A stretch of 64,000 nucleotides of DNA from Bacillus sp. Y1 (GCF_003586445.1 NZ_CP030028.1:634501-698500); one strand, 5' to 3'. Positions 1-8,860 are shown, counted from the first letter of the stretch. Notes: a model not told the origin generated them from the sequence alone. Made by a program: numbers and translations.

Positions 1-416
1 ATGGGGGCTATATTGCTGTAACAGTGGTTGAAACTTATACTAAATTAAAAGTTGATTACGTGAATGGAAAGCCTAAATTAAAGGTGAAGATCAATGGTGA
101 AACAAGAATTGAAGCCACTCAATGTATGAAAGATATCACCAAGATTAAAACATACGGTGATTATGAAAAGAAAATCAATCGTTATGTGGCCAATGATATA
201 CAGGGAACCATCAAGAAAGTTCAAACAGAGTTTGGTGTCGATATTTTTGGTTTTGGAGATGCCTTTAATCGACAACATCATAAAGAGTATAAAAAGGTTG
301 AAAATAACTGGGATGAAGTATTCGCGCAGGCTGATGTAGAAGTAGATATCAATCTTCATTTAAGAAGATCTGGAGTTAGAGGGAAAACCTTTATTACAGA
401 AATTCCAAGAGAATAG
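1..416 (+). CDS. Ger(x)C-family spore germination lipoprotein, C-terminal part (5' partial)
   Basis: The reading frame is open from the first full codon at position 3 up to the TAG at 414-416, so the gene starts before the window. The roughly 138 visible residues match the C-terminal domain of the GerAC/GerBC/GerKC family: a beta-rich stretch, then an amphipathic helix with the FGFGDAF and NNWDEVF elements, then a final strand with a basic RRSGVRG turn. The family consists of lipoproteins of the inner spore membrane that act with GerA- and GerB-type subunits as nutrient germinant receptors. The A and B subunits would be expected upstream, outside the window. Family assignment is firm from these motifs; which receptor it belongs to cannot be told. 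Confidence 0.85.
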   Translation, partial: GGYIAVTVVETYTKLKVDYVNGKPKLKVKINGETRIEATQCMKDITKIKTYGDYEKKINRYVANDIQGTIKKVQTEFGVDIFGFGDAFNRQHHKEYKKVENNWDEVFAQADVEVDINLHLRRSGVRGKTFITEIPRE

Positions 417-501
417 ACATTGTGGGGTCTTTCAGCTAGTATTTATATAGGTTTATAAAGAGCGAGCTGAAATAGATCAGCTTTGATTAAAGGAGAAGCA
501 T

Positions 502-1644
502 ATGAGTACGACAATTGTAAACGAGCTACAGCCATTTATACAAGATGTATGGACAAAAGAAGGATTTAAGGAGTTAACGAGTGTTCAGACAAAAGCCGTT
601 CCTTTTATCGTAGAAGGGAAAGATGTGATAGCGGAGTCGCCAACAGGAACAGGAAAAACACTAGCGTATCTCCTACCGGTATTAAATAAAATTGATTCGG
701 AGAAACGAACGATTCAAGCAGTCATTCTGGCTTCCTCGCAGGAGTTAGTCATGCAAATCCTTTCTGAGATCCAAAAATGGACTGAAGGAAGCGGAATTCG
801 TTCAGCCTCTTTTATTGGAGGGGCAAATGTTAAGCGCCAGCTCGAGAAGCTAAAAAAACAGCCCCATATTATTGCTGGAACCCCTGGACGGATGATGGAA
901 CTGATCGCACAAAAGAAAATCAAAATGCATGAAGTAAAAACGATTGTCCTTGATGAAGGTGACCAGCTTTTAACAAAAGAGCATTTACAGACAGTGAAAA
1001 GTATTGTAAAGTCCTCTCAGGCCGATCGCCAAGTGGTCTTATTTTCAGCAACTTTACCGGAGCATGCCGTGACGTTAGCAAAGGAATTAACGAAGGATGC
1101 TGAGGTTATTAAAGTGACGAAAGATGAGACGATTGAGTCTGGTAGGGTTGATCATGTGTATTTTGCAGCAGAACAACGCGATAAAATCAAGCTGCTTGAA
1201 AAAATCTCACGCTTGGAAGAGGTAAGTGTCCTCGTATTCATTAAAGATATCGGAAACTTAAATGTAGTATCAGAAAAGCTTGACTTCCAAAATGTAAAAG
1301 CATCTGTTTTACATAGTGATTTAAACAAGGACAAACGTAAAAATGCTTTGAAGGATTTTCGAACGGGCAAGGTGAATATGCTGCTTGCAACGGATGTAGC
1401 AGCGAGAGGGTTAGACATAAAAGGCATCACACATGTGGTTCATTATGATTTCCCTAGAGATATAGAGCAATATGTGCACCGATCAGGACGTACGGGAAGA
1501 TTTGGGGCAGATGGTACGGTCATTTCTTTAGTAAATGAACGTGAGGAAAGAGATTTAAAGAGATTTTCACGAGAGTTAAAAAAGGATGTTGTAAAAAAGG
1601 TGTTTTTTAAAGGCCAAATGGTTGATGCGAATTCTAGAAAGTAA
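502..1644 (+). CDS. yfmL: DEAD-box ATP-dependent RNA helicase, YfmL-like
   Basis: A 380-residue single-core helicase. Motifs in order: Q motif around residues 24-34, motif I SPTGTGKT (46-53), TPGR (127-130), motif II DEGD (151-154), SAT (182-184), ATDVAARGLD (296-305) and HRSGRTGR (326-333). Length and the lack of a long C-terminal tail fit B. subtilis YfmL, a helicase linked to ribosome assembly. Motif II reads DEGD instead of DEAD and motif Ia reads SSQEL instead of PTREL. The catalytic D and E are kept, so ATPase activity is plausible. The start follows AAAGGAG at good spacing. It is a single-gene unit ended by the hairpin at 1650-1676. Confidence 0.88.
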   Translation: MSTTIVNELQPFIQDVWTKEGFKELTSVQTKAVPFIVEGKDVIAESPTGTGKTLAYLLPVLNKIDSEKRTIQAVILASSQELVMQILSEIQKWTEGSGIRSASFIGGANVKRQLEKLKKQPHIIAGTPGRMMELIAQKKIKMHEVKTIVLDEGDQLLTKEHLQTVKSIVKSSQADRQVVLFSATLPEHAVTLAKELTKDAEVIKVTKDETIESGRVDHVYFAAEQRDKIKLLEKISRLEEVSVLVFIKDIGNLNVVSEKLDFQNVKASVLHSDLNKDKRKNALKDFRTGKVNMLLATDVAARGLDIKGITHVVHYDFPRDIEQYVHRSGRTGRFGADGTVISLVNEREERDLKRFSRELKKDVVKKVFFKGQMVDANSRK

Positions 1645-1649
1645 GTTCC

Positions 1650-1680
1650 AAGGAGTGGGAGAGATTCCCACTCCTTGTTG
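1650..1680 (+). terminator. Rho-independent terminator after yfmL
   Basis: Perfect 11 bp inverted repeat (AAGGAGTGGGA / TCCCACTCCTT) with a 5-base loop, directly after the helicase stop. The following T-tract is short (TTGTTGTAT), so strength is uncertain. Confidence 0.7.
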
Positions 1681-1716
1681 TATAATAAAGGTATATTTTA
1701 AAAAGGGGTTGGAGGA

Positions 1717-3183
1717 ATGGAGAGTCCACGTTTACATAAAGCTTATGAAGAATGGCTTGAAGAAGTAACGGTCGAATTGATTCAGGAAAAGATGGATTCT
1801 GGGGAGATCACCTCAAAAGAACTTGTAACCATGTATATGCATCGCATTCGTACGGTAGATCCAAAAATCAATTCTGTTCTTGAAGTGAATCCTCAGGCCA
1901 TTCAGATTGCAGCAAGTCTTGATGCAGAACGAAAATTGACGGGACCACGCGGCCCGCTCCACGGAATTCCTGTTCTGATTAAGGATAATATCGATACAGG
2001 TGACCATATGCATACGAGTGCAGGTTCATTGGCACTTGCTGATTCCTATGCAAAAGAAGACTCAAAGGTGGCTGCTCTTTTAAGAGAAGAGGGGGCAGTC
2101 ATTTTAGGAAAAACCAATATGACCGAATGGGCTAATTTTATGGCCGAAGGGATGAAAAGCGGCTATAGTTCTCGTGGCGGACAGGTGTTAAATCCATATG
2201 GACCAGGTCAGTTCGATGTGGGAGGTTCCAGTTCGGGATCAGGTGCTTCCATTGCAGCCAACCTAGCTGTTGTAGCGGTGGGGACCGAAACCTCTGGCTC
2301 CATCTTAAGTCCAGCTAGCCAAAATTCTTTGGTGGGAATAAAACCAACGTTAGGGTTAGTGAGCCGAAAAGGGATTATACCGATCGCTCATAGCCAGGAT
2401 ACTGCCGGTCCAATGGCGAGAACCGTTACTGATGCAGTCTATTTATTAAGCGCTTTATCTGCTCGAGATGTTAATGATCCAGTGACGTTAACGAACACAG
2501 AGTTGGATCAGATGGACTTCACTTCATTTTTGGATGATCAAGGGTTAAAAGGAGCTCGAATTGGAATTGCCCGGGATGTGTACTTTGGATATTTAAATGA
2601 TGGCCAGCTTCAGGTGATGAATAAAGCCGTTGAAAAGCTAGTCGAGCTTGGTGCCGAGGTCGTAGACCATGTAGTTATCCCATCAACAGGACGAAAATGG
2701 AGCTATGATGTGCTCACGTATGAGTTTAAATCAGATGTGAATGCATACTTAAAAACTGTAGATTCCTCAGTAAAAATAAGGTCACTTTCAGATGTGATTC
2801 AGTTTAATAAAGAGAATGAAGAAACATGCTTAAAGTATGGACAAGTTGTTCTTGAGGAAGCGGAGGCTACTTCTGGTAAATTAACCGAAGCAGCGTACTT
2901 AAAAGCGCTTGAAGAAGATCTGTACTATTCAACAGAGCAAGGAATCGATTACGTTTTAAAAGAGCACCAACTGGATGCCATCGTGTTCCCAAATAATTTT
3001 GGAGCAGGAATCCCAGCGAAAGCGGGATATCCATCTATTACGGTACCCGCGGGTTACACGAGTGAAGGAGAACCGGTTGGAATCACGTTCACCGGGACCG
3101 CCTATAGTGAACCAACTCTTATTAAACTAGGTTTTGCGTTTGAACAAGCAACAAAGCATCGAAAACCTCCAATATTCGAATAA
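1717..3183 (+). CDS. Amidase, amidase-signature (AS) family
   Basis: A 488-residue AS-family hydrolase. The Ser-cisSer-Lys triad can be placed: Lys89 in VLIKDNID, cis-Ser171 in the GGSSSGSGAS signature, and nucleophile Ser195 in GTETSGSI. The 24-residue spacing between the two serines equals that in GatA. The family cleaves amide bonds of small or peptide-like substrates. Because gatA normally lies in gatCAB and no gatC or gatB is present, this is a stand-alone amidase rather than the tRNA amidotransferase subunit. The substrate is unknown. The start ATG follows GGGGTTGGAGG. Confidence 0.9.
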   Translation: MESPRLHKAYEEWLEEVTVELIQEKMDSGEITSKELVTMYMHRIRTVDPKINSVLEVNPQAIQIAASLDAERKLTGPRGPLHGIPVLIKDNIDTGDHMHTSAGSLALADSYAKEDSKVAALLREEGAVILGKTNMTEWANFMAEGMKSGYSSRGGQVLNPYGPGQFDVGGSSSGSGASIAANLAVVAVGTETSGSILSPASQNSLVGIKPTLGLVSRKGIIPIAHSQDTAGPMARTVTDAVYLLSALSARDVNDPVTLTNTELDQMDFTSFLDDQGLKGARIGIARDVYFGYLNDGQLQVMNKAVEKLVELGAEVVDHVVIPSTGRKWSYDVLTYEFKSDVNAYLKTVDSSVKIRSLSDVIQFNKENEETCLKYGQVVLEEAEATSGKLTEAAYLKALEEDLYYSTEQGIDYVLKEHQLDAIVFPNNFGAGIPAKAGYPSITVPAGYTSEGEPVGITFTGTAYSEPTLIKLGFAFEQATKHRKPPIFE

Positions 3184-3246
3184 GCTGAGGCTTTGCTTCT
3201 CATACTACCTATGTAAGTATCCTCTTTTAAAAAGGAGATGTTTTAC

Positions 3247-3384
3247 ATGGGAAGAACAAAGCTTGGAAATGCCAATGCGCAGCGTAATAATAACAGAAAG
3301 CAACAACAAACTAGCTCGGAGCTAGTTGAGTTTTCAACAACAGATAAAAAGGACATTCGCCGTAATCGTCCGACGAATCAATAA
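3247..3384 (+). CDS. Small hydrophilic protein, 45 aa, possibly spore-associated
   Basis: A short gene with AAAAAGGAGATG upstream (SD AAGGAG) and a strong terminator directly after the stop. The product starts MGRTKLGNANAQRNNNR, is rich in Asn, Gln, Arg and Lys, has no hydrophobic segment, and ends in a basic tail. That composition resembles small acid-soluble or small basic spore proteins of Bacillus, but no named family is recognised with certainty. The coding call rests on the SD, the terminator and the clean frame. Confidence 0.7.
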   Translation: MGRTKLGNANAQRNNNRKQQQTSSELVEFSTTDKKDIRRNRPTNQ

Positions 3385-3385
3385 T

Positions 3386-3418
3386 AAAATGATGCTACCT
3401 CTTTGGTAGCATCATTTT
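3386..3418 (+). terminator. Terminator after the 45-aa gene
   Basis: Perfect inverted repeat of 14 bp including the A/T flanks (AAAATGATGCTACC / GGTAGCATCATTTT) with a 5-base loop and a T-rich tail. It starts just after the stop. Confidence 0.85.
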
Positions 3419-3506
3419 ATTTTAATCAGTACCTTGCATTAATCACTACTGTGTATTAATATATAAACTGGAAGTACATGGTATTTATTTTAAGGAGGTG
3501 CCATTT

Positions 3507-3833
3507 TTGAATGTACAATTTAAAAAAGGCGTATTAGAGCTTTGTGTGTTAGTTCTTATTTCAAAAAGAGATCAATATGGATATGAATTGGCACAAAATA
3601 TATCAAATAAAATTGAGGTGGCAGAAGGGACGCTATATCCCCTTCTAAGAAGGTTAACAAAAGAAGATTATGTCACTACTTATTTAGCTGAGTCAACAGA
3701 GGGTCCCCCTAGGAAATATTATTCCATTACGCAAAAGGGATTAAATTATATGAATGAATTAGTAGTAGAATGGCAACAGTTCTCAACTGCTGTCTCACAG
3801 TTTATTGAAGAAGGGACGAAAACCATTGAGTAG
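3507..3833 (+). CDS. PadR-family transcriptional regulator
   Basis: A 108-residue PadR regulator: an N-terminal winged helix (GVLELCVLVLISKRDQYGYEL, EGTLYPLLRRL, GPPRKYYSITQKG) and a short C-terminal dimer helix. The TTG at 3507 is chosen because AAGGAGGTG (3492-3500) lies 6 bases upstream; the in-frame GTG at 3498 is inside the SD. It heads a three-gene operon with a DUF1700 and a DUF4097 gene, overlapping the next gene by 8 bp. This PadR/DUF1700/DUF4097 trio is common in Firmicutes, where PadR usually represses its own operon. The inducer is unknown. Confidence 0.9.
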   Translation: MNVQFKKGVLELCVLVLISKRDQYGYELAQNISNKIEVAEGTLYPLLRRLTKEDYVTTYLAESTEGPPRKYYSITQKGLNYMNELVVEWQQFSTAVSQFIEEGTKTIE

Positions 3834-4386
3834 AAATGAATTCTTGCAGACGCTTGAAAGTTTACTACACGCTGTTCCTGAAGTGGATCGGAGAGAAATG
3901 TTATACGACTATGAAGAGCATTTTCAAATTGGAGTGGAAAACGGAAAGAACTTAAAAGAACTAACTGAAGAACTTGGAGATCCTTATGCGATTGCACGTG
4001 ACCTGTTAGCTGATTACCATGACGGGAGATTAATTCCTGAAAAGAAAAAGAGAGGGCTAGGAAAGAAAATTTTTATAGGGTTTAGCCTGTTTCTCTTTAA
4101 TGGGATTTTTATTATTGCTCCTGTTGCAGCAATATTTAGTGTAATTGTTACGGTGTGGGTAGTTGCGCTTGCATTTACACTCTCCCCGCTTGTTCTTATT
4201 ACATCTTCTCTTCTAGGGTATAGCTACGAGAGCCTAACGGTTAATTTTTTCGCTTCACTAACTTTATTCAGTTTAGGAATGCTTATTGGAATTGGAATGT
4301 TGAATGTATCGAAATACTTTTATAGAACATTAGTAAGGTATAGTAGGTTTACTATTAGTGTGGTTCAAGGGGGGAGAACGGCATGA
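3826..4386 (+). CDS. DUF1700 (HAAS-type) membrane protein
   Basis: A 186-residue protein. Residues 1-65 form the helical HAAS-like domain (NEFLQTLESLL, VDRREMLYDYEEHF, ELGDPYAIAR); three to four membrane segments follow (about 80-165) and a basic C-terminus. The TTG at 3826 is preferred: it follows GAAGAAGGGA and overlaps the padR stop by 8 bp. It overlaps the next gene by ATGA (4383-4386), so the three genes are translationally coupled. DUF1700 proteins are regularly paired with PadR and DUF4097 genes; their biochemical role is unknown. Confidence 0.88.
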   Translation: MSRNEFLQTLESLLHAVPEVDRREMLYDYEEHFQIGVENGKNLKELTEELGDPYAIARDLLADYHDGRLIPEKKKRGLGKKIFIGFSLFLFNGIFIIAPVAAIFSVIVTVWVVALAFTLSPLVLITSSLLGYSYESLTVNFFASLTLFSLGMLIGIGMLNVSKYFYRTLVRYSRFTISVVQGGRTA

Positions 4387-5336
4387 AGAAAATTGTGAGT
4401 GCATTATTTATCATGCTAGCCATTGGAATAGTGGGAACATTGGTTTCAGTTAGTGCATCAGGTGGATTTTCATTCGAAACGTATGAGATCAAAGATAAGT
4501 TAGTGCTTGAAAATCAAAAGTTGGAAAATCTAAACTTTCACTTTGAGTCCAGTGATGTGATGGTTGTTCCAAGCAGTGAAGATAAGATCACTGTTGAATT
4601 ACACGGAAAGATAAGTAGAAAGCTAAAAAAAGAATTGTCCCTTGTAGCCGAGGAAAACGGAAATACAGTAGATGTTAAATTAATTGATCATAATCAACAA
4701 ATTATAAACATCGGTATTCTTATATACGATACGAACATTCGTATACATGTTCCAGAAAAAGAATATAAGTCGATTAATGTTGTTACATCATCAGCAGATA
4801 TTGGAGCAGAAGGTGTACTTGCAAAGAAATTACATTTTAATACAAGTTCCGGAGATATCAAGGTTGAATCAAGTGATGCTAGGGAGTCTTTTGAAGTGAA
4901 GACATCAAGTGGAGACGTCATCGTGGAGAAGACTAAGTCAAAGAAAATTAATCTTATTTCGAGTAGTGGAGACCTTTTTCTAAAAGGAAGTCAAGCAACA
5001 ACAATAAGTACAACAGCATCTTCTGGGGATGTAGTACTTACAGATGTGGAAGGAAACTTGGAGACCATTACTTCATCAGGCGATATGTCAATCTCCAGTG
5101 AACAGCTAACTGGAGATATTACTGCAAAATCATCAAGTGGCGATGTAATCATTGAGTTCAAGGACAAACCAACTTCTATGAAGCTAGACTTCAAAGGAGA
5201 GTCAGGTAGTGGCATCATAGATATTAAACAAATGAGTTATCAGGAAAAAGAAGAAGATCGTATCATCGGTCAGCTTGGTGACGGCGAATACGAATTGAAT
5301 GTAAAAACCAACTCAGGTGATTTTTACTTGAAATAG
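4383..5336 (+). CDS. DUF4097-family beta-repeat envelope protein
   Basis: A 317-residue protein with an N-terminal hydrophobic anchor or signal (about residues 4-26) followed by a repetitive beta-solenoid domain. The solenoid is built from about seven SSGD(V/I/L/M) turns, about 17-22 residues apart, between residues 135 and 300. This is the DUF4097 fold, also found in B. subtilis LiaG, and is thought to sit outside the membrane. The start overlaps the DUF1700 stop. The product may sense or bind the envelope with its membrane partner, but that is inference. The gene ends before the bidirectional hairpin at 5356-5381. Confidence 0.85.
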   Translation: MKKIVSALFIMLAIGIVGTLVSVSASGGFSFETYEIKDKLVLENQKLENLNFHFESSDVMVVPSSEDKITVELHGKISRKLKKELSLVAEENGNTVDVKLIDHNQQIINIGILIYDTNIRIHVPEKEYKSINVVTSSADIGAEGVLAKKLHFNTSSGDIKVESSDARESFEVKTSSGDVIVEKTKSKKINLISSSGDLFLKGSQATTISTTASSGDVVLTDVEGNLETITSSGDMSISSEQLTGDITAKSSSGDVIIEFKDKPTSMKLDFKGESGSGIIDIKQMSYQEKEEDRIIGQLGDGEYELNVKTNSGDFYLK

Positions 5337-5355
5337 GTTTTTTATTAGTATATGA

Positions 5356-5381
5356 CCATGCCCCTAACGAAGGGGGCATGG
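5356..5381. terminator. Terminator between convergent genes
   Basis: 9 bp perfect stem CCATGCCCC / GGGGCATGG between the DUF4097 gene (+) and the Rieske oxidoreductase gene (-). U-tracts are poor on both sides, so function is likely but not certain. Confidence 0.6.
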
Positions 5382-5395
5382 CTCGATGATATGAA

Positions 5396-6931
5396 TTAAT
5401 CCAAATTTAACTTTTTCAAAGGCTCTACCGCAGGACCCTCGACAACTGTTCCGTCGTAAGTGTATCGTGACCCGTGGCAAGGGCAGTCCCATGTACGATC
5501 TCCGTGATTCCATTCAACCTCACAGCCTAAATGAGTGCAGGTTGTGTCTACAAGATGCAGACAACCATCATGATCGCGATAGGCACCGGCGCGCTCGCCT
5601 TTCACCATCACCACTGCTCCTTCATCTACCTCGACCTCACCTGGCTCTTTTCCAACATACTCAAGCTTCCCCTTTACCAAATGCTTAGCAACGTCCGCAT
5701 TAATTTGAATGAATTTTTTGATATCCGGATCTGAATCGAAACGTTGAGGGGCATAAAAATCTCGGTATACATTCTCTTTACCAAGTATCGTATCAGAAAG
5801 CAAAATGGCTGCCTGCGTTCCATTCGTCATTCCCCATTTACGATAGCCTGTAGCAATATGAATATTGGAATTTTTCTCAGTAACCGGTCCAATATAAGGG
5901 ATTTTATCTAATGTAATCATATCCTGAGCAGACCATCGGTACTTGTACTCTTTAATACCGAATACATCATTAGCGAACTCCTCTAGCGCCATGTAATGCT
6001 TCATGGTGTCCACCCCTTGTCCGGTTTTATGACCGTCCCCACTAACAAGAACAAGGTGTTCTCCGTTTTCTAGAGGGGTAGACCTTAACGAGCGAGTAGG
6101 TGAGTCGGCACCATAAAACATACCACCAGGAAACTCTTTTTGTGTTGTTACCGCAACGATATAGGAACGTTTAACTTCAAGACGAGTAAAATAAAAGCCG
6201 TTTTTATCAACAAACGGATAATGAGACGCTGCAATCACATGCTCGCACGATACTTTTTTCCCGTTTCTTAAAACCACCTTAGGCTGTGAACCTTCCTCTA
6301 CATCTGTAGCCGTTACATTTTCGTAAACCACGCCACCAGCTTCAATAAATTTACGTAAAAGTACATTCAAGTACTTGAGTGGATGAAACTGGGCTTGGTC
6401 AGGCATCACAAGGGTAGACATCGATTTAATGTTAAAAGGGAGGGCTTCCTCTGTTAACTCCCCACGTATGCCAAGCTTTCGATAGGCATCTGCCTCTTCT
6501 TCCACTTGAAACGCATATTTGTCTGATACAGCATAAAGAATGGCCTCTTGGGTTGCAAAATCGCACTCGATGCTATGTTCTCTTACCATTCGATTGATAA
6601 ACTCCATAGCGTCAGCAGAGCCCTGATAATACATTTTCGCTCGTTCTTCGCCAAAGTTTTGGAGCAATTCATTATATATTAAACCATGCTGAGCCGTTAT
6701 TTTTGCCGTCGTATGACCGGTCGTTCCATTTAAAACCCTCCCAGCCTCAAGAATGGCGACTTTTAAGCCTTTATTAGCTAATAGATAACCAGCTGTAATG
6801 CCAGTAATGCCAGCCCCAACAATCGCCACATCCACACTGATATCCTCGATTAAAGAATTGTAAATCGGTAAATCCATGTCTCTCCAAAATGGTTCTGGAA
6901 AGCGGGGTGTTTCATAGTCCTTCATAGACAT
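5396..6931 (-). CDS. yhfW: FAD-dependent oxidoreductase with C-terminal Rieske [2Fe-2S] domain, YhfW-like
   Basis: A 511-residue fusion. Residues about 28-60 hold the Rossmann FAD motif (DVAIVGAGITGITAGYLLA), in a DAO/glycine-oxidase type fold that runs to about 400. Residues 440-511 are a Rieske domain with CTH (Cys465, His467) and CPCH (Cys483, His486) as cluster ligands, and Cys470 and Cys485 as the usual disulfide pair. B. subtilis YhfW has the same architecture. The substrate is unknown; the Rieske domain should pass electrons to or from the flavin. The start is preceded by GAGGAGG. It is divergent from the glycosylase gene. Confidence 0.92.
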   Translation of the reverse strand: MSMKDYETPRFPEPFWRDMDLPIYNSLIEDISVDVAIVGAGITGITAGYLLANKGLKVAILEAGRVLNGTTGHTTAKITAQHGLIYNELLQNFGEERAKMYYQGSADAMEFINRMVREHSIECDFATQEAILYAVSDKYAFQVEEEADAYRKLGIRGELTEEALPFNIKSMSTLVMPDQAQFHPLKYLNVLLRKFIEAGGVVYENVTATDVEEGSQPKVVLRNGKKVSCEHVIAASHYPFVDKNGFYFTRLEVKRSYIVAVTTQKEFPGGMFYGADSPTRSLRSTPLENGEHLVLVSGDGHKTGQGVDTMKHYMALEEFANDVFGIKEYKYRWSAQDMITLDKIPYIGPVTEKNSNIHIATGYRKWGMTNGTQAAILLSDTILGKENVYRDFYAPQRFDSDPDIKKFIQINADVAKHLVKGKLEYVGKEPGEVEVDEGAVVMVKGERAGAYRDHDGCLHLVDTTCTHLGCEVEWNHGDRTWDCPCHGSRYTYDGTVVEGPAVEPLKKLNLD

Positions 6932-7070
6932 AGCCGTTCCTCCTCAAATCTTCTAGATGAACATAATTTTTCCAAGTGAGAGAGAAATATGTATGGAAGA
7001 AAGGACAATTTTCCAAGCGATACATTGGGTTTTGCGCATACTAAAAGAAACCGAACGAAGGAGGTCAACT

Positions 7071-7883
7071 ATGCCTGAATTACCAGAAATGGAGACGTAT
7101 CGGAAGTTGTTAAGTGAGCGATTATCAGGGAAAGAAATCTCTAGGGTGACCATCAATCGTGAAAAGTCGATCAATATGGAGAGTGAAACGTTTATATCGA
7201 AAGTACAAGGAGCTAGGGTACAGGCCATTCATAGAAGAGCTAAGCACTTGATTTTTAAATTAAGTACTGGAGACAGCTTGCTGCTGCACTTAATGCTTGG
7301 CGGGTGGATGTATGTGGGAAGTGAAAATGACCAGCCCAAAAGAACCAAACAGGTGATTCTTTCCTTTGGGGAAATGGAGTTATATTTTATTGGTTTGCGG
7401 CTAGGGTATCTACATCTTTTATCTGAAGCGGAGCTTGAAAAGGAGCTGTCTGATTTAGGGCCTGAACCGTTGAATGGCCATTTAACCTATACAGCTTGGC
7501 TTGATTTAATCAGTGAAAAAAGAGGACGACTTAAAACCACACTTCTTGATCAACAATTTATCGCAGGAATTGGGAATTGTTATTCAGATGAAATCTGTTA
7601 TGGTGCACGGCTCATGCCTATCAAGCATGCAGATACCTTAAACGAGGGAATGCAAAAGGATCTTTATGATGCGATTCAATCAGTCCTACAGCGAGCACTT
7701 GGGTTTGGAGGCTATATGGATCAGCCTTTATATAAAGGGGACACCTTTACAGGGGGATATAATGATCATTGCTTTGTGTACGACCGAGAAGGGGGATTAT
7801 GTGGGAGATGTGGAGGAACGATTTGCTTTGAAGAAGTATCCTCAAGAAAATGTTTTTATTGTCCAGGTTGTCAAAGGGACTAA
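7071..7883 (+). CDS. Fpg/Nei-family DNA glycosylase (MutM-like paralogue)
   Basis: A 270-residue base-excision repair enzyme. The ATG at 7071 is fixed by AAGGAGG upstream and by the requirement for Pro2 as the catalytic nucleophile (MPELPEME). Other features: Lys in RRAKHLIF (beta-strand catalytic Lys), H2TH motif GIGNCYSDEI, and a C-terminal zinc finger with CGRCGG and CFYCPGC. The family removes oxidised purines or pyrimidines. The classical mutM of Bacillus sits beside polA; this copy stands alone between yhfW and lysM genes, so it is probably a second, diverged member whose base preference cannot be read from sequence. Confidence 0.9.
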   Translation: MPELPEMETYRKLLSERLSGKEISRVTINREKSINMESETFISKVQGARVQAIHRRAKHLIFKLSTGDSLLLHLMLGGWMYVGSENDQPKRTKQVILSFGEMELYFIGLRLGYLHLLSEAELEKELSDLGPEPLNGHLTYTAWLDLISEKRGRLKTTLLDQQFIAGIGNCYSDEICYGARLMPIKHADTLNEGMQKDLYDAIQSVLQRALGFGGYMDQPLYKGDTFTGGYNDHCFVYDREGGLCGRCGGTICFEEVSSRKCFYCPGCQRD

Positions 7884-7885
7884 AA

Positions 7886-7914
7886 AAGTGGCCCGAGAAA
7901 GATTCGAGCCACTT
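7886..7914. terminator. Terminator between glycosylase and small membrane gene
   Basis: 11 bp stem with one mismatch (AAGTGGCCCGA / TCGAGCCACTT). It is flanked by A-runs on the left and T-rich sequence on the right, so it can serve both converging genes. Confidence 0.75.
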
Positions 7915-7918
7915 ATTT

Positions 7919-8053
7919 CTATTCTTTTGGAGCGGGATCAATTCGATGTGCATCCTCTGAATCAAGTGCCGTTCTTAGATAATAAATAAACACACCACCA
8001 ACAATTCCTAAGCAAATAGCCAATCCAACGGTTGTTACCCACATCAAACCCAT
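7919..8053 (-). CDS. Small single-pass membrane protein, 44 aa
   Basis: The start MGLMWVTTVG is chosen because AAAGGAGGG lies 7 bases upstream on the minus strand; the longer frame to 8104 has no such site. Residues 5-27 form one hydrophobic helix, followed by a short charged tail (LDSEDAHRIDPAPKE). No family is recognised. A similarly sized single-pass protein with the same SD context lies at 44639-44758. It shares the terminator at 7886-7914. Confidence 0.7.
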   Translation of the reverse strand: MGLMWVTTVGLAICLGIVGGVFIYYLRTALDSEDAHRIDPAPKE

Positions 8054-8174
8054 GGAAATCCCTCCTTTACACACTATATGAAGGGAACAATGAATCTTTT
8101 CCAATTTGGAAACATTCTCCTTGATTTTTTTAGCTGAGGAAGATGAATTCTATTATTGTTAGGAGGTGGTAAAT

Positions 8175-8789
8175 ATGCTTAAAAAGTTATTCTTAGGAAT
8201 TGCTCTATTACTGTCATTGGTTGTTATCCCAACAAACTCGTTCGCACAACAAGTGTATACTGTTCAACCGGGAGATAGCTTATGGAAAATTGCTGTTCGC
8301 TATCAAGTGGGATTATCCGAAATTATTCAGGCAAACCCACAGTTTCGGAATCCAGCACTTATTTATCCGGGACAAAGGGTAAACATTCCAAACTATGATG
8401 CGACCAAGTCGATTGAAAATCAAGTCGTCCAATTGACAAACCAAGAGCGTGCCAAGTATGGATTAAAGCCTCTTGTTGCGGACTGGGAACTAGCACGAGT
8501 GGCGCGTTACAAATCAGCTGATATGAGAGATCGAAACTATTTTTCTCACACAAGCCCTACATACGGATCGCCATTTGATATGATGAAAAACTTTGGAATA
8601 TCGTACCGTAGTGCAGGAGAAAACATCGCAGCCGGTCAACGCACACCGCAAGAGGTAGTGACTGCATGGATGAACAGTGAAGGTCACCGCAAAAACATCC
8701 TGAGCTCAGGATACACGCATATCGGTGTTGGTTATGCACAAGGCGGATCAAAGCAGCATTACTGGACACAAATGTTTATTTCGAAGTAG
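8175..8789 (+). CDS. Secreted LysM-CAP (SCP/PR1-like) protein
   Basis: A 204-residue secreted protein. It has a signal peptide to about Ala24 (SFA/QQ), one LysM peptidoglycan-binding domain at 28-72 (YTVQPGDSLWKIA to GQRVNIP), and a CAP domain at 83-204 with the conserved HTSP and SEGHRKNIL elements. The ATG at 8175 follows AGGAGGTGG; the upstream GTG lies inside the SD. The architecture matches spore-coat or cell-wall YkwD/SafA-like CAP proteins of Bacillus; the activity of the CAP domain is not known. Confidence 0.92.
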   Translation: MLKKLFLGIALLLSLVVIPTNSFAQQVYTVQPGDSLWKIAVRYQVGLSEIIQANPQFRNPALIYPGQRVNIPNYDATKSIENQVVQLTNQERAKYGLKPLVADWELARVARYKSADMRDRNYFSHTSPTYGSPFDMMKNFGISYRSAGENIAAGQRTPQEVVTAWMNSEGHRKNILSSGYTHIGVGYAQGGSKQHYWTQMFISK

Positions 8790-8790
8790 G

Positions 8791-8819
8791 AAAAGTCGGG
8801 GGAAACTCCGGCTTTTTTC
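8791..8819 (+). terminator. Terminator after the LysM-CAP gene
   Basis: Stem AAAAGTCGGGG / CTCCGGCTTTT (two G-T pairs), small AAA-type loop, then TTTTTT. Confidence 0.85.
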
Positions 8820-8860
8820 AATTGGGGAGTTATGATGTAGTTTGCATGTGGAAACCGGGG

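Noticed and set aside
6957..7070. N-terminal extension of the Fpg-like gene
   Set aside because: Fpg requires Pro at position 2 after Met removal; the ATG at 7071 with AAGGAGG provides that, so the upstream part is leader.
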